Origin: Acetobacteraceae bacterium
GTDB taxonomy: Bacteria > Pseudomonadota > Alphaproteobacteria > Acetobacterales > Acetobacteraceae
Direction of reading: 5' to 3'
NCBI GenBank assembly: GCA_947478535.1
Contig: CANJXD010000338.1
Coordinates: 1 to 6,518 of the forward strand
DNA: 6,518 nucleotides
Every line of letters starts with the position of its first letter. Position 1 is the stretch's first letter. This document shows positions 1-5,947 of the stretch, piece by piece. The notes beneath the pieces are model-generated. The model was not told the DNA's origin and did not search any database. It saw nothing but the letters and a program-made list of their open reading frames with translations. A program made the position numbers and the translations under genes.

Positions 1-1703
1 ATGATGCCCAGCGGGTGACGGATTATGCCGCGAAAACGGCGGCTCTCACCGTGCTGCGCGACCAGCTTGCGGCGAGCGGGACGCCAGTGGCGGCGCTTGC
101 CGCCGGGCAAGCGCGCGCGGCCTGGGTGGCGCTCTGGGCGCCCTGCGGGATTGTGCCGGAAGCGCCGGCCGCGATGGCCGAATGGCGCCGCGACAGGCAA
201 GCGGTGCTCGACCTCGCGGCGAAGGAGGAGGACGCGGCGGCGGTGCGGGATGCACTGGCGGCCCGGCGCGCGGCCGCACGGCAGGCGCTGCTGGCCCTGC
301 TGCCCCATGGCGCGCCCGATGCGGGCCTCGCCGCGCTGATCGCGCTGGCGAAGGACCGACTGGCGGCGCTGCGGGCGGCGGAGCTGGCGCATGCGACGCT
401 CGGCACCGAGGCCGCCGCAGCCGCGAAGCTGGCTGCGGAGGCGGCTGCCGCGCAGGCGGAAGCGGCGGCGGCCCTGGCAGCGCTGGATGGCGAGTGGCGC
501 GCCGCCACCACGGCGCTGGACCTTGCGCCAGAGACGACGACGGAGGTGGTGGAGGCGGCGCTCGCCGCCTGGACGAAGGTGGCGGAGGCCGCCCAGGCCT
601 GGCGAAGCGATGCGGCGCGCGTGGCCGATATGCGCCGGGCGATCGATGACTTCACCGCCGCGACGGCCGCGGTGCTGGCAGGGCTCGGCCTGGTGCTGGA
701 CGAAGCGGCGCCGATCGCCGTGGCGAAGCTCGCGCGCCGGGTGAAGCAGGCGGAGGAGGCGGCGAAGACGGCCGGGGAACTCGCGCGGCGCGCCGCCCAG
801 CGCCAGGCCGCGAAGGCCGAGGCGGCGCGGCTGATCGGCGAGGCGGAACACGGCATCGCCCTGCTGCGGGACGCCGCCGGCGCGCCCGACCTGCCGGCGC
901 TGGAGGAGACCATCCGCCGCGCAGCGCGGCGCGACGCGCTGCGGGCGGACATCATGGCGCTGCATGCCGACCTGCTGGCCGCCGGCGATGGTCATGACGA
1001 GGCGGCGTTGCGCCTGGAAGCCGAGGGCATCGACCCCGACCAGGCCACCGCCCGCCTGGCCACCATCGATGACGAACAGGCGGCGTTGCGGGACCGGCTG
1101 ACCATGCTCGGCGCAGCGCGCCAGCAGGCGGAGACGATGCTGGCGGGGATGCGGGCGGGGCATGACGCGGCGGGGCTGGCGCAACAGGCGCGGCACCACC
1201 TGGCGGAAGCGCAGGAGGCGGCGGAACGCTACGCCCGCCTGCATGTCGCACGCAGCCTGTTGCAGGCGGGGATCGAGCGGATCCGCCAGGAACGCCAGGG
1301 GCCCCTGCTGCGGGCGGCGGGGGAACATTTCGCGGCGCTGACGGAAGGCCGCTATGCCCGACTGACCGCGGATGAGGATGAAGCCGGCCGGACCATCCTG
1401 CGCGCGGTGCGGCCGAACCGGGAGGAATGCCCGGTGGAATCACTCAGCGAAGGGGCGCGGGACCAGCTTTTCCTCGCGCTGCGCATCGCCGCGATCGAGG
1501 CGCATGCGGCGGGGGCGGAACCCCTGCCCTTCATCGCCGATGACCTGCTGGCGACCTTCGATGACCAGCGCGCCACCGCGGCGATCGGTCTGCTGTCGCG
1601 CCTCGGGGGAGAGGTGCAGACCATCCTGTTCACCCACCACGCGCATCTGGCGGCGCTGGCCGCGCGGCAGGGGGTGGCGGTGGTCAGGTTGCCCCCGGGA
1701 TGA
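1..1703 (+). CDS. YhaN/SbcC-like coiled-coil AAA/ABC ATPase, C-terminal part (5' truncated by window)
   Basis: This is the C-terminal portion of a large SMC-like ATPase, a class that uses ATP binding to work on DNA, often with a metallophosphoesterase nuclease partner (YhaO/SbcD type). The frame is open back to the left edge (first full codon at base 3), so the GTG at 15 is probably internal; about 566 residues are visible, while family members usually exceed 1000. The Walker A half is therefore outside the window. About 470 residues are very rich in Ala, Glu, Arg and Lys with heptad-like helices, as in long coiled coils. Then come an ABC signature (LSEGARDQL, bases 1443-1469), a Walker B strand ending in two aspartates (LPFIADD, 1524-1544) and a switch-histidine motif (ILFTHH, 1623-1640). 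The motif order and spacing fit the family. The ATPase class is secure; YhaN rather than SbcC or RecN is inferred from the style of the C-terminus. The nuclease partner, if any, would lie upstream. Confidence 0.82.
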   Translation, partial: DAQRVTDYAAKTAALTVLRDQLAASGTPVAALAAGQARAAWVALWAPCGIVPEAPAAMAEWRRDRQAVLDLAAKEEDAAAVRDALAARRAAARQALLALLPHGAPDAGLAALIALAKDRLAALRAAELAHATLGTEAAAAAKLAAEAAAAQAEAAAALAALDGEWRAATTALDLAPETTTEVVEAALAAWTKVAEAAQAWRSDAARVADMRRAIDDFTAATAAVLAGLGLVLDEAAPIAVAKLARRVKQAEEAAKTAGELARRAAQRQAAKAEAARLIGEAEHGIALLRDAAGAPDLPALEETIRRAARRDALRADIMALHADLLAAGDGHDEAALRLEAEGIDPDQATARLATIDDEQAALRDRLTMLGAARQQAETMLAGMRAGHDAAGLAQQARHHLAEAQEAAERYARLHVARSLLQAGIERIRQERQGPLLRAAGEHFAALTEGRYARLTADEDEAGRTILRAVRPNREECPVESLSEGARDQLFLALRIAAIEAHAAGAEPLPFIADDLLATFDDQRATAAIGLLSRLGGEVQTILFTHHAHLAALAARQGVAVVRLPPG

Positions 1704-1799
1704 CGCTCGGATAGCTCGCGGAGCCCCGGCGAGGCTGACGCGGGGCGCGCGGGGGGTTAGGGTTCGACGCATTGGCTGTCGTGGTCTGGGCCTCCCCTA

Positions 1800-1825
1800 C
1801 CCTCCCCCGCTATCGCGGGAGAGGG
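1800..1825. repeat. REP-like GC hairpin between ATPase and dehydratase genes
   Basis: An 11-position inverted repeat: arms 1800-1810 and 1815-1825 pair with one C-A mismatch around the loop TATC. It lies about 97 bp after the ATPase stop and 62 bp before the next start. C-rich/G-rich palindromes of this look are common dispersed intergenic elements in high-GC alphaproteobacteria. It could also stop or protect the upstream transcript, but no T-run follows it, so a classical intrinsic terminator is not supported. The rest of the 1704-1887 gap shows nothing else recognisable. Confidence 0.5.
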
Positions 1826-1874
1826 GGGGCCAGGCCACGCTGCCGGAAGAAGCGGCCGATACGTGCCGCCCGAT

Positions 1875-1880
1875 GAGGAA
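1875..1880 (+). promoter_or_regulatory. Shine-Dalgarno site deciding the UxaA-family start
   Basis: GAGGAA lies 7 bases before the ATG at 1888. An in-frame ATG at 1873 overlaps this site and has no comparable site of its own, so 1888 is the preferred start. Confidence 0.6.
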
Positions 1881-1887
1881 CGCCACC

Positions 1888-3423
1888 ATGGATGCCCGCA
1901 CTCTGCCCCCCGTGATCCGCCTCGCCGCGGAGGATTCCGTGCTGATCGCGCGCATCGGCATCCCGCCGGGGACGACGGTCGCGGAGGGTGTCACGGTCGG
2001 GGACAGGCGCATCCCGCCGGGGCACAAGATCGCGACGCGGGCGATCGCGACGGGGGAGGCGATCCGGCGCTACGGGCAGATCATCGGCTTCGCGACGGAG
2101 ACCATCGCGCCGGGCGATTGGGTCCACACCCATAACTGCGCGATGGGCGATTTCGCCAAGGACTATGCCTGGGGCGTCGATGCGAAGCCCACGCTGTTCG
2201 TGCCGCAGCCCGCGACCTTCATGGGCATCCGCCGCGCCGATGGGCGGGCGGCGACGCGCAACTATATCGGCATCATCACCAGCGTGAACTGTTCCGCCCA
2301 TGTCGCGGAACTCATCGCCGACGCCTTCAAGCGCAACCCCTTCAGCGGCGCCGATCCGTTGGCGGACTACCCCAATGTCGATGGCGTCGTCGCGCTGACG
2401 CACAAGACCGGCTGCGGCATGACGATGGGAGAGCCGCTGCGCCTGCTGCGCCGCACGCTGGCGGGCTTCGCGCGGCATGTGAATTTCAGCCACGTCATCG
2501 CCATCGGCCTCGGCTGCGAGGTCAACCAGCTCGGCCCGATGATGGAGGAACAGAAGCTGTCCGGGCGCCTGCGGAGCATGGACATCCAGGAGATGGGCGG
2601 CACCCGCAAGACCGTGGAAGCCGGCATCGCCTTCGTGCGGGAGGTGATCGCCGAGGCGAACCAGGTGAAGCGGGAGGCCGTGCCGGTGAGCGAGCTGACG
2701 GTGGCGCTGCAATGCGGGGGATCGGACGGCTATTCCGGCATCACCGCGAACCCGGCGCTGGGCGCGGCCTCCGACCTCATCGTGCGGCATGGCGGCACCG
2801 TCATCCTGTCCGAGACGCCGGAGACCTATGGCGCGGAACACCTGCTGACGCGGCGTGCCACCTCCCGCGACGTCGGCGAAAAGCTGGTCGGGCTGATGCG
2901 GTGGTGGGAGGCCTATACGGAGCGCGAGGGGGCGGAGATGAATGCCAACCCCTCCCCCGGCAACAAGGCGGGCGGGCTGACGACGATCCTGGAAAAGTCG
3001 CTCGGCGCCATGGCCAAGGGCGGCACGACGAATCTGACGGCCGTCTACAACTACGCCGAGCCCGTCACCGCCAAGGGCTTCGTCTTCATGGACACGCCTG
3101 GCTACGACCCCGTGGGCGCCACCGGCCAGGTGGCGGGGGGAGCCAATGTCATGTGCTTCACCACCGGGCGCGGGTCCGTCTTCGGGATGAAGCCGGCGCC
3201 TTCGCTGAAGCTGGCGACGAATACCGCGATGTATGAGCGGATGTCCGACGACATGGACATCAATTGCGGCACCATCCTCAGCGGGGAGGAGAGCGTCGCC
3301 GAATGCGGCCAGCGCATCTTCGAGCTGATCCTGCGGGTGGCGAGCGGTGAGGCGACGAAGAGCGAGGCCTATGATTTCGGCGGCGCCGAATTCGCCCCCT
3401 GGGTGCTGGGTGCGACCATGTGA
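1888..3423 (+). CDS. UxaA/GarD-family sugar-acid dehydratase (altronate/galactarate dehydratase-like)
   Basis: A 511-residue cytoplasmic lyase predicted to remove water from a sugar acid (aldonate or aldarate), giving a 2-keto-3-deoxy acid. The length matches single-chain UxaA-family enzymes. Residues about 10-95 form the SAF domain, ending in the conserved VHTHN motif (79-83), whose histidines are likely metal or substrate ligands. The catalytic part carries HKTGCGM (172-178), GLGCEVNQ (207-214), LQCGGSDGYSGITANPA (274-290), NPSPGNKAGG (354-363), a PGYDPVGATGQVAGGAN block (404-420) and DMDINCGTILSG (455-466), all typical of the family. The chain ends in the usual FAPW-type tail. The start at 1888 is chosen from its ribosome binding site. 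No truncation or missing motif is seen. Substrate cannot be read from sequence: altronate, galactarate, L-fuconate or another sugar acid are all possible. The 2-keto-3-deoxy-acid genes on the opposite strand (5029-6518) make a deoxy-aldonate attractive, by inference. Confidence 0.9.
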   Translation: MDARTLPPVIRLAAEDSVLIARIGIPPGTTVAEGVTVGDRRIPPGHKIATRAIATGEAIRRYGQIIGFATETIAPGDWVHTHNCAMGDFAKDYAWGVDAKPTLFVPQPATFMGIRRADGRAATRNYIGIITSVNCSAHVAELIADAFKRNPFSGADPLADYPNVDGVVALTHKTGCGMTMGEPLRLLRRTLAGFARHVNFSHVIAIGLGCEVNQLGPMMEEQKLSGRLRSMDIQEMGGTRKTVEAGIAFVREVIAEANQVKREAVPVSELTVALQCGGSDGYSGITANPALGAASDLIVRHGGTVILSETPETYGAEHLLTRRATSRDVGEKLVGLMRWWEAYTEREGAEMNANPSPGNKAGGLTTILEKSLGAMAKGGTTNLTAVYNYAEPVTAKGFVFMDTPGYDPVGATGQVAGGANVMCFTTGRGSVFGMKPAPSLKLATNTAMYERMSDDMDINCGTILSGEESVAECGQRIFELILRVASGEATKSEAYDFGGAEFAPWVLGATM

Positions 3424-3447
3424 CACCCACGGCATCACGCACGGACC

Positions 3448-3470
3448 TGCGGCCTGCTTGGCGGGCCGCA
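3448..3470 (+). terminator. Strong GC stem-loop after the dehydratase gene
   Basis: A 10-bp stem (3448-3457 with 3461-3470, one T-G wobble) closes on the 3-base loop TTG, 25 bases past the stop. A second small stem follows at once (GCCC 3472-3475 with GGGC 3480-3483). The position and strength suit a 3' end or terminator of the dehydratase transcript. There is no T-run afterwards, so Rho-independent termination is not proven; it may instead be a stabilising 3' hairpin or a repeat element. Confidence 0.45.
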
Positions 3471-3523
3471 AGCCCGCATGGGCGCCGTCGGCAGCCCAAG
3501 TGGTCGAAGGCCACGCCCAGGCG

Positions 3524-3570
3524 AACAAATTTACGATTCATCCTTATGAATACTGAAAGATATCTGTAAG
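3524..3570 (+). promoter_or_regulatory. AT-rich island, probable promoter region of the hydrolase-like gene
   Basis: Only 13 of these 47 bases are G or C, in sharp contrast to the GC-rich surroundings. It lies 69-115 bp before the ATG at 3639, where a promoter would be expected. Inside it, ATTCAT (3536-3541) and ATGAAT (3546-3551) form a perfect 6-bp inverted repeat with a 4-base spacer, which could be an operator half-site pair. No convincing pair of sigma70 -35/-10 hexamers at 16-18 bp spacing was found, so exact promoter elements are not assigned. Confidence 0.4.
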
Positions 3571-3595
3571 CCTTCCATCGCATAACTCAGCTACC

Positions 3596-3610
3596 TGCGA
3601 CTGAGTCGCA
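3596..3610. promoter_or_regulatory. Perfect 15-bp palindrome, candidate operator
   Basis: TGCGACTGAGTCGCA is a perfect dyad: 7-bp arms around one central G, ending 28 bp before the start codon at 3639 and downstream of the AT-rich island. The one-base centre is too small for an RNA hairpin loop, so a binding site for a dimeric DNA-binding protein is the more natural reading. No regulator gene is visible in the window to pair it with, and a single copy was noticed. Confidence 0.35.
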
Positions 3611-3638
3611 CTCTGTTGCGCTGCGGCGCGGAGAAGCA

Positions 3639-4445
3639 ATGGACGGCATGGACCAGGGACAGGAAATCCCGCCCGGGGCTGGCGAGGGTGAGGTTCTGTT
3701 CACCGGTGCCGACATCACGGTGACCGGCTTCGCCAATGCCAACGGCGACGCCCCTGGCGCCACGCGCTGCGTCGTCACCTTCGACTATCTCAAACTGCCA
3801 GGCGAGCCTTCGATCCCCTATGGCCGCAAGGCGATCCGGGACGCGGGGGCGGCGCAGGTGCATCTTGCCACGAGTTGGAACCACTGGTTCCAGACCGAGG
3901 ACACGCCGGCCGCGATCCTCGCCGCGCAACGCTTCTGCGCCGGGCGCCCGACCTTCCTGTTCGGGGCCTCCATGGGGGGGTTCGCGGCCATTCAGTTCGC
4001 GCCGATGTTCAACACGGCTGCCGTCATCGCCATCGCGCCGCAATTCTCCGCCGATCCGCGCAAGGTGCCGTTCGAGGATCGCTGGCAGGGCGACATCGCC
4101 CGCCTCGACTTCCGCCATGACAGCATCGCGGAGACACGCTCCGATGCCCCGGTCCATGTGCTGTATGACCCGTTCTGCCGGCAGGATGCGGCGCATGTGC
4201 GGATGATCGAGCGGCACCGCCGCGTCGTGCATCTGCGCTGCCCCTTCGCGGACCACCACCCAGACCGGATGCTGGCCTCCATGGGACAGTTTTCCACCAC
4301 CCTGCGGTCCATCATCGAAGGCTGGTTCAGCGTGACGAATTTCGCGCGCTGGCGGCGGGAAGCGCGGGCTCAGAACACGCTTTACGACGAAGGCATGCGG
4401 GGCGCGCTCGCCGTGCGGGCGACGTCTGGGCTGTATTGGGGGTAG
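3639..4445 (+). CDS. Alpha/beta-hydrolase-like protein, substrate unknown
   Basis: A 268-residue protein without signal peptide or membrane segment, so probably cytoplasmic. The strand-turn-helix motif FLFGASMGGFAAI (106-118) is a classic nucleophile elbow (G-x-S-x-G-G) with Ser111 as candidate nucleophile. Asp177 or Asp183 (VLYDPFCRQD) and His206/His207 (PFADHHPDR) stand in the right order to complete a Ser-Asp-His triad. The segment before the elbow (RCVVTFDYLKL, 43-53) looks like an early core strand. The C-terminal 40 residues (GWFSVTNFARWRR...) are outside the usual fold and unassigned. Start: ATG 3639, preceded by GGAG (3630-3633) at 5 bases; an in-frame ATG at 3648 is a weaker alternative. 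It is monocistronic: a 215-bp gap precedes it and a convergent gene follows after 28 bp. Similar GxSMGG hydrolase-like proteins occur near polysaccharide genes, but none are visible here. The fold is likely; the function is not assigned. Confidence 0.72.
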   Translation: MDGMDQGQEIPPGAGEGEVLFTGADITVTGFANANGDAPGATRCVVTFDYLKLPGEPSIPYGRKAIRDAGAAQVHLATSWNHWFQTEDTPAAILAAQRFCAGRPTFLFGASMGGFAAIQFAPMFNTAAVIAIAPQFSADPRKVPFEDRWQGDIARLDFRHDSIAETRSDAPVHVLYDPFCRQDAAHVRMIERHRRVVHLRCPFADHHPDRMLASMGQFSTTLRSIIEGWFSVTNFARWRREARAQNTLYDEGMRGALAVRATSGLYWG

Positions 4446-4461
4446 GGGCGGCGGCGCAAGA

Positions 4462-4485
4462 CCGGTCGCGACACTACCCGACCGG
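4462..4485. terminator. Inverted repeat at the convergent gene junction
   Basis: CCGGTCG (4462-4468) and CGACCGG (4479-4485) are perfect 7-bp complements around a 10-base loop. They sit in the 28-bp space between two converging genes and overlap the stop codon and last codons of the minus-strand gene. A shared transcription stop in both directions is plausible, but no T-run is seen on either strand. Confidence 0.3.
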
Positions 4486-4785
4486 CGCGCGGTCGATCCG
4501 GCTCAGCACCGGATTGATGGTGCGGTATTCCGACACCATTTCCATCACGCCGCGCTTGGCGAGGCGCACGCGATGGGCTTCGGCATAGGCGGTGGCGAGG
4601 GCGCGCGTCTCGAACAGATAGACGCCGCCCGCGCGACCGGCTTCGCGGTCCTCGGTCCAGATCTTCCAGATCATGCCGGGGGCCTTGGCGATATCCTCGG
4701 CCATCGGCTTCAGCGCCTCGGTTCGCTCGGCGCTGAAGTCGTGGTTTTCGAAATCAATGAAGATGACGATCGGGCCGTCACTCAT
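4474..4785 (-). CDS. YdhR-family small monooxygenase-like protein
   Basis: A 103-residue protein matching the YdhR family of dimeric alpha/beta-barrel proteins (ABM superfamily), often labelled putative monooxygenases; the true reaction is unknown for most members. The family core is clear: an N-terminal strand (IVIFIDFE, residues 6-13), a helix with the conserved PMAEDIAKAPGMIWKIWTED segment (27-46), then GGVYLFET (53-60) and an alanine-rich helix with AEAHRVRLAKRGV. The length is normal for the family. The ATG at 4785 is preceded by GGAAG about nine bases upstream. It is the last gene of the minus-strand run, 26 bp after the 63-residue gene, so it is probably co-transcribed with the FAH and SDR genes. 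A role in sugar-acid breakdown is not established; quinone or aldehyde chemistry or stress protection are equally possible. Confidence 0.85.
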   Translation of the reverse strand: MSDGPIVIFIDFENHDFSAERTEALKPMAEDIAKAPGMIWKIWTEDREAGRAGGVYLFETRALATAYAEAHRVRLAKRGVMEMVSEYRTINPVLSRIDRAPVG

Positions 4786-4811
4786 CGAAGCGGTCTTCCG
4801 CGCCGATGAGA

Positions 4812-5003
4812 TCAGGGCGCGGGCGGCGCTGCGGGCGCGTTCAGGTCGAGGAACTTCAGCGGCCGCCAGCCGGAGACGTTGTTCGCCTCGAAGGACAGCT
4901 TCCAGGAACGGCCATTGGTGCTGTCCAGCAGCACCACGAACATCCCCGTGCCCACCGGGCAGGCGACGACCTGGTAACGCCCGTTATCGCTGTTGTCGGC
5001 CAT
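4812..5003 (-). CDS. Small hypothetical protein (63 aa)
   Basis: A 63-residue protein I do not recognise by name. The middle part, GRYQVVACPVGTGMFVVLLDSTNGRSWKLSF (roughly 8-38), alternates hydrophobic and polar residues like a small two- or three-strand sheet, with a turn at DSTNGR. The end is a flexible NAPAAPPAP tail. There is no signal peptide, membrane helix or cysteine pair. Evidence that it is real: ATG with AGAGGA (5014-5019) ten bases upstream, a 25-bp gap from the FAH gene and a 26-bp gap to the YdhR-like gene, and a non-random protein-like composition. Short proteins with a GRYQ...LLDT.TGR.W pattern are, to my knowledge, seen as uncharacterised proteins in alphaproteobacteria. Function is unknown; co-transcription with its neighbours is inferred. 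Confidence 0.7.
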   Translation of the reverse strand: MADNSDNGRYQVVACPVGTGMFVVLLDSTNGRSWKLSFEANNVSGWRPLKFLDLNAPAAPPAP

Positions 5004-5028
5004 GGTCTTTGAATCCTCTGCTGTCGCG

Positions 5029-5874
5029 TCAGCCGTAGGCGACGGTGCGTTGCACCTGCTCGCCCAGGCCCTTGATGGAAAGCTTCATCGTCTGCCCGGC
5101 CTTGAGGAACATCGGCGGCTTCTTGCCGAGCCCCACGCCGGGCGGCGTGCCGGTGGAGATGATGTCGCCCGGATGCAGCGTGATGAAGTGGGAGACGTAG
5201 TGCACGATATGGCGCACGCCGAAGATCATCGTCCGCGTCGATCCGTCCTGCATCCGCACGCCGTCGATATCCAGCGTCATCGCCAGGTCCTGCGGATCGG
5301 CGACTTCGTCCTTGGTCACCAGCCAGGGGCCGAGGGGGCCGAAGGTGTCGCAGCCCTTGCCCTTGTCCCAGGACCCGCCGCGCTCGATCTGCCATTCGCG
5401 TTCGGAGACGTCGTTGCAGACGGCATAACCCGCGACATGATCCATCGCCGCGTCTTCCGACACGCACTTCGCCGTGCTGCCGATGATGATGGCGAGTTCG
5501 ACCTCCCAATCCGTCTTCACGGAGTTCTTGGGGATCATCACATCGTCATTCGGGCCGCAAAGCGCACCGAGGGACTTCAGGAAGACAATCGGCTCCTTGG
5601 GGATCGCCGCCCCCGTCTCCGCCGCGTGGTCGGCGTAGTTCAGGCCGATGCAGACGAAGTTCTTCATGCCCGAAACCGGCGGGCCGAGGCGCGGATTGCC
5701 GCCCACCGCCGGCAGGCTCGACGGATCAAGCGCGGCGAGCTTCGCCAGCGCCGCCGGGGCGAGTGCGGCACCCGCGAGATCGGGGATCACCCCCGACAGG
5801 TCGCGGATCGTCCCCGACGCATCGAGGAGACCGGGCTTTTCCTGCCCCGCGGGGCCGTAGCGAAGGAGCTTCAT
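5029..5874 (-). CDS. FAH-family hydrolase, probable 2,4-diketo-3-deoxy-L-fuconate/rhamnonate hydrolase
   Basis: A 281-residue fumarylacetoacetate hydrolase-superfamily enzyme, complete and cytoplasmic. Residues 1-70 are the variable N-terminal region, opening with the MKLLRYGPAGQEKPGLLD form typical of the group annotated as ureidoglycolate lyase or 2,4-diketo-3-deoxy-L-rhamnonate hydrolase. The catalytic core follows: lid motif GLNYADHAAE (77-86, His83 and Glu86), metal ligands Glu124 and Glu126 in DWEVELA and Asp155 in CNDVSEREWQ (with Arg159 and Gln162), Lys173 in KGKGCDTFGPLGPW, and STGTPPGVGLGKKPP (240-254). These fit Mg/Mn-dependent cleavage of a C-C bond in a diketo acid. The SDR upstream makes the 2,4-diketo-3-deoxy acid the natural substrate, giving pyruvate and lactate. 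That specificity is inference; another acylpyruvate is possible. The ribosome site is weak (AGGCG, about six bases before the ATG). Gaps are 72 bp to the SDR and 25 bp to the next gene. Confidence 0.88.
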   Translation of the reverse strand: MKLLRYGPAGQEKPGLLDASGTIRDLSGVIPDLAGAALAPAALAKLAALDPSSLPAVGGNPRLGPPVSGMKNFVCIGLNYADHAAETGAAIPKEPIVFLKSLGALCGPNDDVMIPKNSVKTDWEVELAIIIGSTAKCVSEDAAMDHVAGYAVCNDVSEREWQIERGGSWDKGKGCDTFGPLGPWLVTKDEVADPQDLAMTLDIDGVRMQDGSTRTMIFGVRHIVHYVSHFITLHPGDIISTGTPPGVGLGKKPPMFLKAGQTMKLSIKGLGEQVQRTVAYG

Positions 5875-5926
5875 GGTGTTCGCCTATAGAAGAAGTTTGG
5901 GGACGCGCGAAGGGGGTAGCGCTCAG

Positions 5927-5946
5927 GTTGCGTGATGGGGCCGCAA

Positions 5947-5947
<1 letters not shown>
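5927..5947 (-). other. Small inverted repeat between SDR and FAH genes
   Basis: GTTGCG (5927-5932) and CGCAAC (5942-5947) are complementary 6-bp arms with a 9-base loop, touching the SDR stop codon. In the minus-strand transcript this could be a small hairpin that tunes processing or translation inside the operon. The remaining gap to the FAH start (5875-5926) shows no clear promoter. The arms are short, so chance is a real alternative. Confidence 0.22.

Noticed and set aside
1..18. ATGATG at the very start of the window as a gene start
   Set aside because: That frame stops at 16-18 (TGA). The real coding frame is already open from base 3 and continues from the left edge.
23..955. 310-codon minus-strand frame opposite the ATPase
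   Set aside because: A Ser/Ala/Arg-only composition mirrors the Ala-rich coiled coil on the plus strand; no motifs.
994..1089. Two similar short stretches around GACGA...GGCGGCGTTGCG inside the ATPase, considered as a repeat
   Set aside because: Both encode ordinary Asp/Glu-Ala-Ala-Leu-Arg coiled-coil turns; the likeness is explained by codon bias.
1372..1872. Upstream in-frame extension of the dehydratase frame
   Set aside because: It overlaps the ATPase gene in another frame and has Arg-rich nonsense composition. The family N-terminus and ribosome site place the start at 1888.
1810..3528. Long 572-codon open frame on the minus strand across the dehydratase gene
   Set aside because: It lies antisense to a clearly conserved UxaA-family protein. 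Its translation is rich in Arg, His, Gly and Ala with no family motif, a common artefact of high-GC codon bias.
4993..5889. 298-codon plus-strand frame across the FAH gene
   Set aside because: Antisense to a complete FAH enzyme with all catalytic residues; the His/Arg-rich translation resembles nothing known.
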